This document shows positions 1 through 8,190 of a stretch of 64,000 nucleotides of DNA, piece after piece (position 1 is the stretch's first letter; every line of letters starts with the position of its first letter). Location of the stretch: positions 8,553 to 72,552 of the forward strand of contig CAKVCL010000016.1 in assembly GCA_934725855.1 (NCBI GenBank), read 5' to 3'. The stretch is from an uncultured Cellulosilyticum sp. Its GTDB lineage: Bacteria > Bacillota > Clostridia > Lachnospirales > Cellulosilyticaceae. The notes under the pieces are model-generated. The model made no database searches. It saw only the letters and a program-made list of their open reading frames with translations, and was not told the origin of the DNA. A program made the translations under genes and the position numbers.

Positions 1-207
1 AAAAGGGGTACTACTTTTTATGGCTTCTTTATTTTGTGCGATTTGATGTTCTGCATAATTAGCTGGCAGAAAGATGCCTAGCTTAAATCCAATATTAATG
101 CTCAGAAGATATACTATGACAAGTACAATCATCCCTAATACTAAACTTAATAAATACTTAAGAAACATACCACTTAAGCCAATTCTATGCCTGCTTATTC
201 CTGCCAT
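1..207 (-). CDS. Sensor histidine kinase, N-terminal part only (runs off the window)
   Basis: An open frame begins with ATG at 207, overlaps the end of the response regulator gene by 13 bases, and stays open to position 1. The 69 visible residues are a short basic N-terminus followed by a strongly hydrophobic segment (about residues 14-38), as expected for the first membrane helix of a membrane sensor kinase. The catalytic domains lie outside the window, so kinase identity rests on position directly downstream of, and translationally coupled to, an OmpR-type regulator in a transporter operon. By analogy with CprK or NisK/SpaK systems it would sense antimicrobial peptides at the membrane. Confidence is good for a coding region and moderate for the function. 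Confidence 0.6.
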   Translation of the reverse strand, partial: MAGISRHRIGLSGMFLKYLLSLVLGMIVLVIVYLLSINIGFKLGIFLPANYAEHQIAQNKEAIKSSTPF

Positions 208-857
208 TTGTACCCAATCCCCCAAACTGTTTCAATAGGCTTTTCATCATACTTTGCTAATTTAAAACGTATGTTCTTAATATGCTCACGAATGGCACTG
301 CTGTTACTTTCACAGTCCATTCCTAGTACCTTTTCTAAAATCTGTTCAATCGAAAAAACTTGCCCTCTATTTCGAACAAGAAACTCACATATTTCATATT
401 CGCTTTTCGTTAAAATAACCTTTTCATCCTTCACATAAAGCTGCTTCTCAGCTAGGTCAAAACAAAAATTTCCTCTTAAGATTCTTTGATGATACACTCT
501 GTCATCTCTTCGCATATGTGCAGCTACTCTTGCACGAAGCTCTGTTAAGCTAAATGGTTTTCGTATATAATCATCTCCACCTACTCTAAAGCCTTCCACC
601 ATATCATCTTCCATGACCTTGGCTGTTATAAAGATAATTGGACAGTCAATCTTTTCCCTTGCTTTCTTACAAAAAGCAAAGCCATCTATTTCAGGCATCA
701 TCACATCTAATAAAATAAGATGATATTGATTAAGTTCACTCTCTATAAGCCCTACTACATTATTTCTTACTGTCACTTCATACCCTTCCTTGGAAAGTGC
801 CTTCTGGACTAATTTGCAGATTTCTAAATCATCATCAATAACCAGTATTTTTTTCAT
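195..857 (-). CDS. OmpR-family response regulator of the peptide-protection operon
   Basis: This 220-residue protein has a receiver domain (about 1-115) with the acidic pocket D8-D9-D10, phospho-acceptor D51, T78 and K100, followed by a winged-helix DNA-binding domain (about 125-220) ending in the typical VWGIGYKW strand. It should be phosphorylated by the kinase encoded immediately downstream and control transcription of the adjacent ABC transporter genes. It follows the second permease gene by about 50 bases on the same strand, the same gene order (transporter then regulator and kinase) as lantibiotic-immunity or Cpr-type loci of Clostridia. The family assignment is clear. The regulatory target is inferred from context; a phased direct repeat upstream of the ATPase gene (3172-3193) is a candidate binding site. 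Confidence 0.92.
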   Translation of the reverse strand: MKKILVIDDDLEICKLVQKALSKEGYEVTVRNNVVGLIESELNQYHLILLDVMMPEIDGFAFCKKAREKIDCPIIFITAKVMEDDMVEGFRVGGDDYIRKPFSLTELRARVAAHMRRDDRVYHQRILRGNFCFDLAEKQLYVKDEKVILTKSEYEICEFLVRNRGQVFSIEQILEKVLGMDCESNSSAIREHIKNIRFKLAKYDEKPIETVWGIGYKWQE

Positions 858-909
858 ATGATGCCCTCCTCATACTAAAAAGCAACTTTATAACAATAAA
901 TCATGATTT

Positions 910-1668
910 CTAATCTTGTGCTCTAATTCCTTGCCATTTGCTTGCCCATAAATTAAAGCCTACTAAACTCATTATGGTGATTAATCCAATCATGCCACAT
1001 CCTTTTATCATTTCAGTTTTTATCAAAGCATTTACTCTATGATAAACACTATACTGTGTAAGGTAATTGACCATTCTTATACCCCATGCACAAGGCAAGA
1101 AATACCATATACGATCTCCTAATCCTGTATACATCAGTGCACTCATTAACGTATTGAAAATTCCTAGAGCTAGTCCGCTCCCTTTCCCAAACTCAAAACT
1201 CACCACATACTGAAATACATATAAACACAAATGGCATGCCAATACTACACCAAACATCTCTAAGTACCTAACCATACTTAAAGCATGATTTCCCATCCTC
1301 TTAGAAATCATGCCAAAACCTACTATTGCCACAAAAGCTGCTAACATCCCCATAATAGTTAGCATAGCTAACTTACCGAAATGAACTATCCTCCTGCTAT
1401 AAGGTGCTGTAAGCATTCTAGAAAACTGGGCTGCTTCTTTTTCATCATCATAACTCATTCCTATAATAATCGCAATGAGTAACGGAAAAGCAAGCACTAC
1501 AGCCTGTAAATACATCAATATCTTGTCTGTATCAGCCCATGGGGCGTAAGTATAATAGCTGCAAAATAGTAAGATTCCTAATAATGGTACCCCTATATGT
1601 AACCCTAAAAGCTTGGAATGTAGAAAAAGATAGCCTTCTGACTTTACTGCATGATAAAGTTCTCTCAT
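910..1668 (-). CDS. Lantibiotic-protection type ABC transporter permease (MutG/CprC-like)
   Basis: This is a 252-residue integral membrane protein with about six predicted helices, the first near residues 24-42 and the last near 222-244. Length and layout match the second permease of the bacteriocin-immunity ABC exporters (EpiG/MutG/SpaG, CprC). These expel or shield cells from cationic peptides such as lantibiotics. Its ATG lies directly after the stop codon of the first permease gene, so the two are almost certainly co-translated. No lantibiotic precursor or modification gene is visible nearby, so resistance to foreign peptides is more likely than self-immunity. Family placement is from overall character rather than a catalytic motif. 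Confidence 0.8.
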   Translation of the reverse strand: MRELYHAVKSEGYLFLHSKLLGLHIGVPLLGILLFCSYYTYAPWADTDKILMYLQAVVLAFPLLIAIIIGMSYDDEKEAAQFSRMLTAPYSRRIVHFGKLAMLTIMGMLAAFVAIVGFGMISKRMGNHALSMVRYLEMFGVVLACHLCLYVFQYVVSFEFGKGSGLALGIFNTLMSALMYTGLGDRIWYFLPCAWGIRMVNYLTQYSVYHRVNALIKTEMIKGCGMIGLITIMSLVGFNLWASKWQGIRAQD

Positions 1669-1670
1669 AC

Positions 1671-2393
1671 CTACACCTCTTTCTTCTCATAAGCCTTTGC
1701 ACTTAACCATAAAACCAGTATAAATAATAAGCTGGAAATGACTAACCCTAAAGCAATCACACTTTTATCTGCTAAAGCTGCCCCTGCCTCTTCCACTAAT
1801 AATCCATTTGGCATAATCCCTAGTATTGGACACATTAACCTAGCTGGGATAGCTACTGGAATCCACCAATAGCTTTCTACAGCACATAATGCTGCGATCA
1901 CTAGATTACAAATCACACTTAATAGTACACAAATGCCCTCTCCCATCTTTTGAGCCAAGAACATCCACCCTACAATCTGTGGGGCAAAGGTTATACAAAG
2001 TGTCGCCATGCCAATCATCATTTTTCCAATAGGCACACTAAAACCAAATATCCTACTGCTCAGTAAGATGATGACTCCAAGTATCATATTAGCTAATACT
2101 ACATATCCTATAGCAACCATAACCTTTGCATACCATAATTTTTTCTTATCCTCTACAAGTGCCAATAACCCATGGTTGTTCTTTTTCTCATCCTTTCGCA
2201 CAAGGCTTGAAGCTACATAAGTAAAAATAAAAGGTAGAAACAGCATATACCACCAATTCATCATGCCTTCAAACACACCATATGGTAAAATGAAAATGGA
2301 TAAAATAGCTAATGCACTAGGTATGATCCATATCATCTTATTCATAAAACTTCTTTTTTGTTTTAAAATTTCCGCCCTTACTAGATTAAACAT
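1671..2393 (-). CDS. Lantibiotic-protection type ABC transporter permease (MutE/CprB-like)
   Basis: This is a 240-residue membrane protein starting MFNLVRAEILKQ, typical of the MutE/EpiE/SpaE permease family, with about six hydrophobic helices. The chosen ATG at 2393 follows a purine-rich AGGCAGG site and fits the family start; an upstream ATG at 2417 would add eight untypical residues. The start overlaps the last codons of the ATPase gene by eight bases, indicating translational coupling. It should pair with the neighbouring MutG-like permease and the ATPase in a peptide-resistance exporter. Confidence 0.82.
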   Translation of the reverse strand: MFNLVRAEILKQKRSFMNKMIWIIPSALAILSIFILPYGVFEGMMNWWYMLFLPFIFTYVASSLVRKDEKKNNHGLLALVEDKKKLWYAKVMVAIGYVVLANMILGVIILLSSRIFGFSVPIGKMMIGMATLCITFAPQIVGWMFLAQKMGEGICVLLSVICNLVIAALCAVESYWWIPVAIPARLMCPILGIMPNGLLVEEAGAALADKSVIALGLVISSLLFILVLWLSAKAYEKKEV

Positions 2394-3096
2394 TGTACAT
2401 ACCTGCCTTTCTAACAATCTCCATAAATAAACTCTCTAAATCTTGATTTTTCTTTATGGGATTTTCATACCAAAGCTTGCCTGCTACAATGATCCCAATA
2501 TGGTCAGCTATTTGCTGTATTTCTGTTAGCGCATGGCTAGAAATCATCACCGTCATTTTCTTACTTGGGAAAGAACGAATCAGTTCTCTTAGCTCACTGA
2601 TACCAATAGGATCAAGTCCATTGGTTGGCTCATCTAAAATCAGAAGCTTTGGTCTATTAAGTAAAGCAATTGCAATACCTAAACGTTGTTTCATTCCTAA
2701 AGAAAACTGTCCAGCCTTTTTCTTTCCTGTATCTGTAAGGTTAACCATTTCTAAGACTTCATCTATTCGATTTTCTGGTAAGTTATACATTAGGGTGCGT
2801 ACCTTTAAATTTTCTCTAGCCGTTAGTTTTTCATAGATAGGTGCCCCTTCAATTAGAGCCCCCATTTGCCATAAATCTTTTCTTTGCCATGGCTTTCCTT
2901 CAAAGAGGATCTGACCACTTGATGGGACTTGCATGCCTGTAAGCATCTTCATCAAAGTCGATTTGCCCGCGCCATTCGGTCCTAATAAGCCATAAATACT
3001 TTCTCTTTCTATATGAATATTAATGTCCTCATTAATCTTTTGCCCCTTAATTTGCTTACATAATCCTTGTGTTTCAATGATATATGAATGCTCCAT
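2386..3096 (-). CDS. ABC transporter ATP-binding protein of the peptide-protection exporter (MutF/CprA-like)
   Basis: This 236-residue ATPase has Walker A GPNGAGKST at about 39-47, an ABC signature FSLGMKQRLGIA, Walker B LLILDEPTNGLDP and the switch-histidine region SSHALTEI. It energises the two downstream permeases. The start at 3096 is chosen because a GGAGGG site lies eleven bases upstream; the longer in-frame start at 3171 lacks such a site and adds residues not seen in the family. It is the first gene of the operon ATPase-permease-permease-regulator-kinase. Its promoter region carries two tandem copies of an 11-base sequence described separately. Confidence 0.93.
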   Translation of the reverse strand: MEHSYIIETQGLCKQIKGQKINEDINIHIERESIYGLLGPNGAGKSTLMKMLTGMQVPSSGQILFEGKPWQRKDLWQMGALIEGAPIYEKLTARENLKVRTLMYNLPENRIDEVLEMVNLTDTGKKKAGQFSLGMKQRLGIAIALLNRPKLLILDEPTNGLDPIGISELRELIRSFPSKKMTVMISSHALTEIQQIADHIGIIVAGKLWYENPIKKNQDLESLFMEIVRKAGMYNV

Positions 3097-3171
3097 TTTA
3101 TTTTCCCTCCAATTAATATAAACTCTTCTTGACTCACTTTTATGCTTTATATAAAGAAGTTTAAAAAGCAT

Positions 3172-3193
3172 TTATAAGGATTTTATAAGGATA
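3172..3193 (-). promoter_or_regulatory. Phased direct repeat upstream of the peptide-protection operon
   Basis: Reading the minus strand, TCCTTATAAAA is followed immediately by TCCTTATAAAT, two near-identical copies one helical turn apart. They lie about 25 bases before TATATA (3139-3144 region), a possible -10, so they would cover the -35 zone. OmpR-type regulators commonly bind such phased repeats. It is a candidate operator for the regulator at 195-857; the role is inferred. Confidence 0.4.
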
Positions 3194-3229
3194 CAAAAAT
3201 AGAGCTATAAGCATCATTAGCTTTAGCTC
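3192..3229 (-). terminator. Rho-independent terminator after the chemoreceptor gene
   Basis: On the minus strand GAGCTAAAGC and GCTTATAGCTC form a stem with one bulge around a short loop, followed by TATTTTT. It begins 14 bases past the stop codon of the chemoreceptor gene. Confidence 0.7.
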
Positions 3230-3242
3230 CATTTTCCACTTC

Positions 3243-4799
3243 CTAAATCACTTTTTCTTTTAAAATTTCTTTTAATCTAATGACGGTATTATTTAAAATA
3301 TCAATCTGACCACTTAAATCACTAATATCTCTTCTATTACTGTCAATCATATGACTAATATTAATAACTTCATTATTTTCATTACTAATCATCTTTACAA
3401 TTGTATCATTATTGGATGCAACTAAATTTACATTTTGAGATTGTTTATTTTGTAGTGCATCTACATCTATAATGGATTGTATGGATTGGTCTAATAAATG
3501 AATCATCGTTTCAATACCTTCTACAGTATTTCCCAAAACCTTATTTTGGTTTACAAATTGCTCTGTCGTATCATTTAATCTAACTGATACTTGATTTACA
3601 CCATCCTTTATCTTATTCACAATGTCTTTGACATTCTCCAAAGAATTTTTCGTGTTACTTGCTAGTTTTCCTACTTCTTGTGCTACAACAGAGAAGCCCT
3701 TTCCTGCTTCTCCAGCACGAGCAGCTTCAATGGATGCATTAAGTGCTAATAAATTAATAGATTCTGCAATATCATTTACCAAAGCTAAGGTCACATCTAT
3801 TTCATCAGTTCTTGCTAATAGATGATTCATTACTTCTACTGTTTCAATCGTATCTCCTTTTGTTTTCTCACTAACAGCTACCAAATTCTTAAGCGCTACC
3901 TCATTACTATTAGAAAGTTCCATTAACTTTTTAGAATGCTTGTCAACTTCCTGCATCTTGCTATCTACTTCACTACTACTTTCCGTAAGTCCTTTTAAAT
4001 GCACTTCATTATTATTAGATTTTTCAAGCATCTCTTTGTTACTCGTTAATAAAATTTCAGCAATAGAAGAAAGTTCCTCTGTAGCTGCGCTTTGATTTTG
4101 AGAGGCTGCTAAAATACTCTCACTAGATTCTGATATTTGCTGAGTAATCTCTGAAACATTTTTAAGCACTCTTCTTACTAAGGCATTGTTACTTGTAATT
4201 TCCTCCTTTTTCATATTAATCAAATATTTTCTTATAAAAATCAACATAGCAAAATGCTGAACCATAGTTAAAATATAGCATACGACTCGAAGTGATAAAT
4301 CCGTTATAAAGAGCGCATCCTTAGTAGGTAATGTGTAACCACCCCTCAAAAAAGTAGTCGCTAAATAAATAACCGTAACAAACGATAGTGCTATTGCACT
4401 TAACTTAATGTCAAGAAAAAAGGAACAGAAAAATACAAAGAAAAAGCTAAATGCCCAAAACTCTCTAGAAGGCACTAAATTCACAATAAATATATACTGT
4501 AAACAAATAACGAGAATAACAAAATACTTGCCATACTTCAACATATTTGGTTTAATAACTCCGTCTTCATAGGCATTCTTAATTAAATAAGTTGCAATAA
4601 CTACATAAATAATACCTAATACTATAAAAATGCCTAATACTCCAAATGAAAGGCTTGGATAGAATCCTAATACTTTAAAAAGTAGAAAAAATATATCTGC
4701 ACATAAGACTGCTCCGCTTACCCCAATAAGCACCACCTTATAAATGCATGCAATGTATAAATCTAAAATAGATATCTCTTTACTATTCTCTGTTTTCAT
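3243..4799 (-). CDS. Methyl-accepting chemotaxis protein with a multi-helix membrane domain
   Basis: The 518-residue protein has about six membrane helices in residues 12-195, with no large extracellular domain and no recognisable HAMP, followed by a long coiled-coil signalling domain. The conserved hairpin tip [20 protein letters not shown], which binds CheA/CheW, is intact. It should sense a ligand or physical state at or within the membrane and feed the chemotaxis phosphorelay. It is monocistronic with its own terminator. The same architecture recurs in the broken chemoreceptor at 9973-11477, and their C-terminal segments align, so the two are probably paralogues. The sensed signal cannot be read from sequence. 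Confidence 0.92.
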   Translation of the reverse strand: MKTENSKEISILDLYIACIYKVVLIGVSGAVLCADIFFLLFKVLGFYPSLSFGVLGIFIVLGIIYVVIATYLIKNAYEDGVIKPNMLKYGKYFVILVICLQYIFIVNLVPSREFWAFSFFFVFFCSFFLDIKLSAIALSFVTVIYLATTFLRGGYTLPTKDALFITDLSLRVVCYILTMVQHFAMLIFIRKYLINMKKEEITSNNALVRRVLKNVSEITQQISESSESILAASQNQSAATEELSSIAEILLTSNKEMLEKSNNNEVHLKGLTESSSEVDSKMQEVDKHSKKLMELSNSNEVALKNLVAVSEKTKGDTIETVEVMNHLLARTDEIDVTLALVNDIAESINLLALNASIEAARAGEAGKGFSVVAQEVGKLASNTKNSLENVKDIVNKIKDGVNQVSVRLNDTTEQFVNQNKVLGNTVEGIETMIHLLDQSIQSIIDVDALQNKQSQNVNLVASNNDTIVKMISNENNEVINISHMIDSNRRDISDLSGQIDILNNTVIRLKEILKEKVI

Positions 4800-4997
4800 A
4801 AGCTTTTCCCCCTAATACAATTATATAAGACGACCTTCTTCTCAGATTTTTCTGTGAATTTTTAACACATTTGATTATTTTCTGTATTGTTTCATTTTAA
4901 CTAATTATACACTCTTTTAAACTTAAATTCAATTTTAACTTTAAGGGAAATACCTCTCTCTTGTTATGCAGCAAGCTAAAGAAAGCATAGGTACAAA

Positions 4998-6260
4998 TTA
5001 TAAACTTTGTTCCTGCCCTTTAATCCATACCCTATTAACTTGCACATTTTCATCAAATAATACTAGATCCGCATCATATCCTTCTTCAATTAAGCCTTTT
5101 CTATCCTCTACCTTGCAAAACTTTGCAGGATTATAGGTTGCCATTTTAACAACTTCATGTAGTGGTAGTTTGCAATGATCATGCACATTATAAATAGCTT
5201 GATCCAAAGTTAAAACTGAACCAGCTAGTGCGCCATTTTCAAGCCTTGCTGCCCCCTCTTTAACATAAACGTCTTGCCCGCCTAGCTCATATTTGCCATC
5301 AGGCATACAACAAGCCATCATAGCATCTGTTATTAAAAGCATCTCATCTGTAGATTTTTGTTTATAAGCAATTCTTAGCGCTGGATAACTCACATGAATG
5401 CCATCTGAAATGGTTTCAGCTGTTAAATGCGTATCAAAAGCTGCTCCTACTACCCCAGGCTCCCTATGATTAAAGGGGGTCATCGCATTATAAAGGTGGG
5501 TGACATGTGATATTCCCCACTGGGTAGCTTTCATCATCTCCCCATAAGTTGCCTGAGTATGACCCACGCAGCAAACAATCCCCTTACCTGTGGCGTATTC
5601 AATTAGCTCTTTAGCCCCATTAAGTTCTGGTGCTAAAGTCATGGATACCACTATTTCTTCACATCCTTTTACAATTTCATCATAAGCTCTTATAGAGGGT
5701 AATAATAAATATTTAGGATTTTGTGCGCCTATTGCCTTGGGATTAACAAAAGGCCCTTCTAAATGAGCCCCTAAAACCTGTGCGCCATCTATCTTAGAGT
5801 TTTTTCTTGCAAGCTGCATCTTGTCTTCTTGTGCTCTATCCCTCATAAATGCTTTAATTGCATGTAATGTTTGATTAATTTCAGGAATAGAAACTGTCAT
5901 AGTGGTCGGCAAAAAGGCTGTTGTTCCATGTTTTACAATGGTCTTTGCAATCCCTTCTAGTGCCTCAGTCTTTCCATCCATCGTATCATAACCACCGGCT
6001 CCATGAAGGTGTATATCTATAAATCCTGGGGACAGGTACATCCCTTTGGCATCTACTATTTCTTCCTTTATAAATGTGTTATCACGTTCCTTATATGTTG
6101 TTTCCTTTATACTCATTGCTAAATTCTCTTTATAACTATTTGCCACTTTATTTTCTAGAATAATCCTTGTAATCTTCCCCTCACTTACTCTTATCGCACC
6201 TTTTTCTATCCTATCCTTTAAGATCATCTGGCAATTTGTAATCCACACTTTTCTTCCCAC
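4998..6260 (-). CDS. nagA: N-acetylglucosamine-6-phosphate deacetylase
   Basis: This 420-residue metal-dependent amidohydrolase converts GlcNAc-6-phosphate to glucosamine-6-phosphate and acetate in amino-sugar and cell-wall recycling. Visible motifs are GFIDIHLHGAGG (metal site, about residue 80), GAHLEGPFVNP (metal-binding Glu), CVGHTQA, THLYNAM and the catalytic Asp in LITDAM. The N-terminal strand region carries an insertion rich in charged residues (about 30-65). The apparent start is GTG at 6260; AAGGAG sits 16 bases upstream, rather far, so the exact start is uncertain (GTG at 6248 is an alternative). No nagB lies nearby. A tRNA-like RNA with its own terminator lies just upstream on the same strand. 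Confidence 0.93.
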   Translation of the reverse strand: MGRKVWITNCQMILKDRIEKGAIRVSEGKITRIILENKVANSYKENLAMSIKETTYKERDNTFIKEEIVDAKGMYLSPGFIDIHLHGAGGYDTMDGKTEALEGIAKTIVKHGTTAFLPTTMTVSIPEINQTLHAIKAFMRDRAQEDKMQLARKNSKIDGAQVLGAHLEGPFVNPKAIGAQNPKYLLLPSIRAYDEIVKGCEEIVVSMTLAPELNGAKELIEYATGKGIVCCVGHTQATYGEMMKATQWGISHVTHLYNAMTPFNHREPGVVGAAFDTHLTAETISDGIHVSYPALRIAYKQKSTDEMLLITDAMMACCMPDGKYELGGQDVYVKEGAARLENGALAGSVLTLDQAIYNVHDHCKLPLHEVVKMATYNPAKFCKVEDRKGLIEEGYDADLVLFDENVQVNRVWIKGQEQSL

Positions 6261-6302
6261 TTTCTTTATCTTAGATCTCCTTATTCTAGTTCTATGCTAG
6301 AA

Positions 6303-6341
6303 AAACATAAAAATAAAAGGCATTGCAATTTATGCAATACC
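6303..6341 (-). terminator. Terminator of the tRNA-like transcript, upstream of nagA
   Basis: On the minus strand GGTATTGCA and TGCAATGCC pair around TAAAT, followed by TTTTATTTTT. No protein gene on this strand ends before it, so it closes a short transcript that starts around 6465. Confidence 0.75.
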
Positions 6342-6389
6342 TCTTATTTTTAGCCTTACAAATTAATTTGTAGTGCCCCTGCCAAGGAT

Positions 6390-6454
6390 TCGATATGTCA
6401 GGATTCGAACCTGTCACTTCTATAACTGTGTCTTCCAATTTAAGATACACATCG
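6390..6454 (-). ncRNA. tRNA-like RNA with a shortened anticodon region, possible pseudo-tRNA
   Basis: The 65-nt minus-strand segment folds like a tRNA. CGATGTG pairs with CATATCG as a 7-bp acceptor stem, TA follows, TCTT and AAGA form a D stem around AAATTGG (with the GG pair), and CAGG-TTCGAAT-CCTG is a near-perfect T arm. Only 15 nt remain where an anticodon arm plus variable loop should take about 21, and no canonical 7-nt anticodon loop forms. No CCA is encoded; ATCC follows the discriminator A. A promoter lies upstream (6472-6500) and a terminator downstream (6303-6341), so it looks transcribed. It may be a decayed tRNA, or a tRNA mimic with a regulatory role. Tandem position before nagA may be incidental. 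Confidence 0.55.
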
Positions 6455-6471
6455 ATTATTTATCTTAAATT
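6437..6471. promoter_or_regulatory. Perfect 11-bp inverted repeat spanning the tRNA-like RNA start
   Basis: TATCTTAAATT at 6461-6471 and AATTTAAGATA at 6437-6447 are perfect inverted copies separated by 13 bases. The outer arm directly abuts the -10 hexamer and the expected transcription start (about 6465) falls inside it, so the repeat is better placed as a DNA operator than as an RNA hairpin. The inner arm overlaps the D arm of the tRNA-like RNA. Confidence 0.5.
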
Positions 6472-6500
6472 ATCATAGCACAGATTTTCCTAAACGTCTA
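6472..6500 (-). promoter_or_regulatory. Sigma-A type promoter of the tRNA-like RNA
   Basis: On the minus strand a -35 TAGACG (6495-6500) and -10 TATGAT (6472-6477) are separated by exactly 17 bases, 18 bases upstream of the tRNA-like acceptor stem. Confidence 0.6.
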
Positions 6501-6591
6501 CCCATTCTTCCACATATATCTGCTTCTCTAAAATATTTTTTTCACTTTCGTAAGCTTCCATAGAATGTTCAATATTTTCTAAAACAAGCAT
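6490..6591 (-). CDS. Possible 33-residue acidic peptide upstream of the tRNA-like RNA
   Basis: A minus-strand ATG at 6591 opens a 33-codon frame ending with TAG at 6490. The product is acidic (sequence ends YVEEWVDV) with no signal or membrane segment. The ribosome site is weak (AGGT about 10 bases upstream). Its 3' end overlaps the -35 of the tRNA-like RNA promoter. It lies in an otherwise gene-free 440-base interval and could be a real small protein, a fragment, or chance. Confidence 0.25.
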   Translation of the reverse strand: MLVLENIEHSMEAYESEKNILEKQIYVEEWVDV

Positions 6592-6612
6592 TGTAATGCT
6601 TACCTGAAATCA

Positions 6613-6641
6613 TTGATTTTAACAACTATTACAATTAAAAT
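6613..6641 (+). promoter_or_regulatory. Candidate promoter of the membrane glycosyltransferase
   Basis: TTGATT (6613-6618) and TAAAAT (6636-6641) are 17 bases apart, about 60 bases before the ATG at 6704. Match to consensus is moderate. Confidence 0.4.
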
Positions 6642-6703
6642 GAATAATAAGTCATCTGATTCTTTATTATATTTCAAGTGTTAATTATTTCAAGGAGGAT
6701 AAA

Positions 6704-8152
6704 ATGAATACCACTGATAATAAGGAAAAATATATCTATTCTACATGGCAATTATACGGCTTACTTTTTGCAACGATTTTTACTCTATTTGTTTTATTTC
6801 ATAGCTTTGATTTAGATCAACATATTCGGCTTATACAATCAGCCATGATGATTATAATAGTTATTTTATTAGTTGAATTGCTTTATATCCCTCAAAAAAG
6901 ACTAGAGCTCATTATACTTATAGGTTTTGTCATGCGTATTGGTTACATGCTTTATACAAGCTGCACGCTAAGAAGTCATGACTTAGGAGGCTCTTATGGT
7001 CATGCTGCTTATATTTTTCAACTACTGGAGGGACATCTTCCTAATTCTGATTTAGGATTATGGGGACAATTTTATCACCCACCACTTTACCATGCCCTCT
7101 CTGCCATTACTATTAAATTAACTCGCCTTTTTATCTCTTCTCAGGATTCTTTCGAACTTCTTGAAGGTGCCAAAATTGTATCCTGCTTTTCAATGTGTGC
7201 TATGCTTTTAGTCATTAAAGAAATCTGCAAAGAAATGCATTTAGACCAAAAAGCAACGCAAATCGTTCTTTTACTCTCAGCTTTTTTACCCAACTATTAT
7301 TTATTGGCGGGTAGAGTTAATAATGATGCTTTAGTCATTTTTTTCATGACCGCTAGCATATTATACACACTCAAATGGTGGCATGAGCATAGTCTAAAAA
7401 ATACCCTCTATCTTGCACTAATTTTTGGATTAGGTATGATGACTAAACTTTCTATGTGGATCATGGCATTACCAACGGGCATTGTTATGCTTTGTATCTT
7501 TTTTAAAGAAGCTAAAAGCATAGAAAATCTCAAAAAATATTTTATCTTTGCCATGGTTAGCTTTCCTTTAGGCTTATGGTATCCTATAAGAAGTCTTATC
7601 TTATTTGATATGCCACTTTCCTATGTGCCAGTTCCAGGAGATGACATATACTGTGGCAATCACAGTATACTGGAGCGTTTCTTATCTATTCCAATAGTAG
7701 AAAGCATCCAAACACCTTTTAATCACCCTTTTGATGACTATAATATTTGGGCTTATTTATTTAAGGGTTCTTTATTCGGAGAATTTACACTTTCTACTTA
7801 TAAAGGTTTACTAATAATGCTTTTAGTTCTGTGGTTTATCATCTGTCTTCTTGGTACAATCGCACTCATTTATACCCTACAAAAAGTCATCCAAACTAAA
7901 AATAAAAAATGGTTTTATTTACTAGGCATATTGACATCCGTCTTTATATCTTATATTATCTTTAATCTTCAATATCCATTTGGTTGTACTATGGACGTTC
8001 GATATATCATGGTGCTCCACGTATTATTCGCATTATTTATAGGGAAAATGGTAATGACTCTTCAAAAAAAATACTACATAAATTTTGTGACCGTAAGTGT
8101 GTATCTTTTTTCTATCTGCTCCATTATAACTTACTGTCTGCTTAATGAATAA
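6704..8152 (+). CDS. Multi-spanning membrane glycosyltransferase (GT39/ArnT-like)
   Basis: This 482-residue protein has about twelve hydrophobic helices. The first large external loop contains an Asp (in DLGGSYGHAAY, near residue 95) and the motif FYHPPLYH, both typical of GT-C fold enzymes of the PMT/ArnT/GT39 group, which move a sugar from a polyprenyl-phosphate carrier to an acceptor on the outer face of the membrane. The start is supported by AAGGAGG nine bases upstream. It converges on an FAD oxidoreductase gene with a shared terminator. Substrate and acceptor cannot be told from sequence; a cell-envelope glycan is likely. Confidence 0.7.
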   Translation: MNTTDNKEKYIYSTWQLYGLLFATIFTLFVLFHSFDLDQHIRLIQSAMMIIIVILLVELLYIPQKRLELIILIGFVMRIGYMLYTSCTLRSHDLGGSYGHAAYIFQLLEGHLPNSDLGLWGQFYHPPLYHALSAITIKLTRLFISSQDSFELLEGAKIVSCFSMCAMLLVIKEICKEMHLDQKATQIVLLLSAFLPNYYLLAGRVNNDALVIFFMTASILYTLKWWHEHSLKNTLYLALIFGLGMMTKLSMWIMALPTGIVMLCIFFKEAKSIENLKKYFIFAMVSFPLGLWYPIRSLILFDMPLSYVPVPGDDIYCGNHSILERFLSIPIVESIQTPFNHPFDDYNIWAYLFKGSLFGEFTLSTYKGLLIMLLVLWFIICLLGTIALIYTLQKVIQTKNKKWFYLLGILTSVFISYIIFNLQYPFGCTMDVRYIMVLHVLFALFIGKMVMTLQKKYYINFVTVSVYLFSICSIITYCLLNE

Positions 8153-8155
8153 CAC

Positions 8156-8190
8156 ACTTAAAAAGCACCCATAGGGTGCTTTTTAAGTTT
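8156..8190. terminator. Bidirectional terminator between convergent genes
   Basis: AAAAAGCACCC and GGGTGCTTTTT form a perfect 11-bp stem with loop ATA, extended by ACTT/AAGT, with T-runs in both directions. The stop codon of the minus-strand gene (8183-8185) lies inside the stem. Confidence 0.9.

Noticed and set aside
2456..2836. 126-codon plus-strand frame opposite the ATPase gene
   Set aside because: It is the antisense shadow of the conserved ATPase and has no ribosome site.
1..3171. A lantibiotic biosynthesis cluster
   Set aside because: The transporter and two-component genes fit, but no precursor peptide or LanB/C/M gene appears in the window; the part to the left is unseen.
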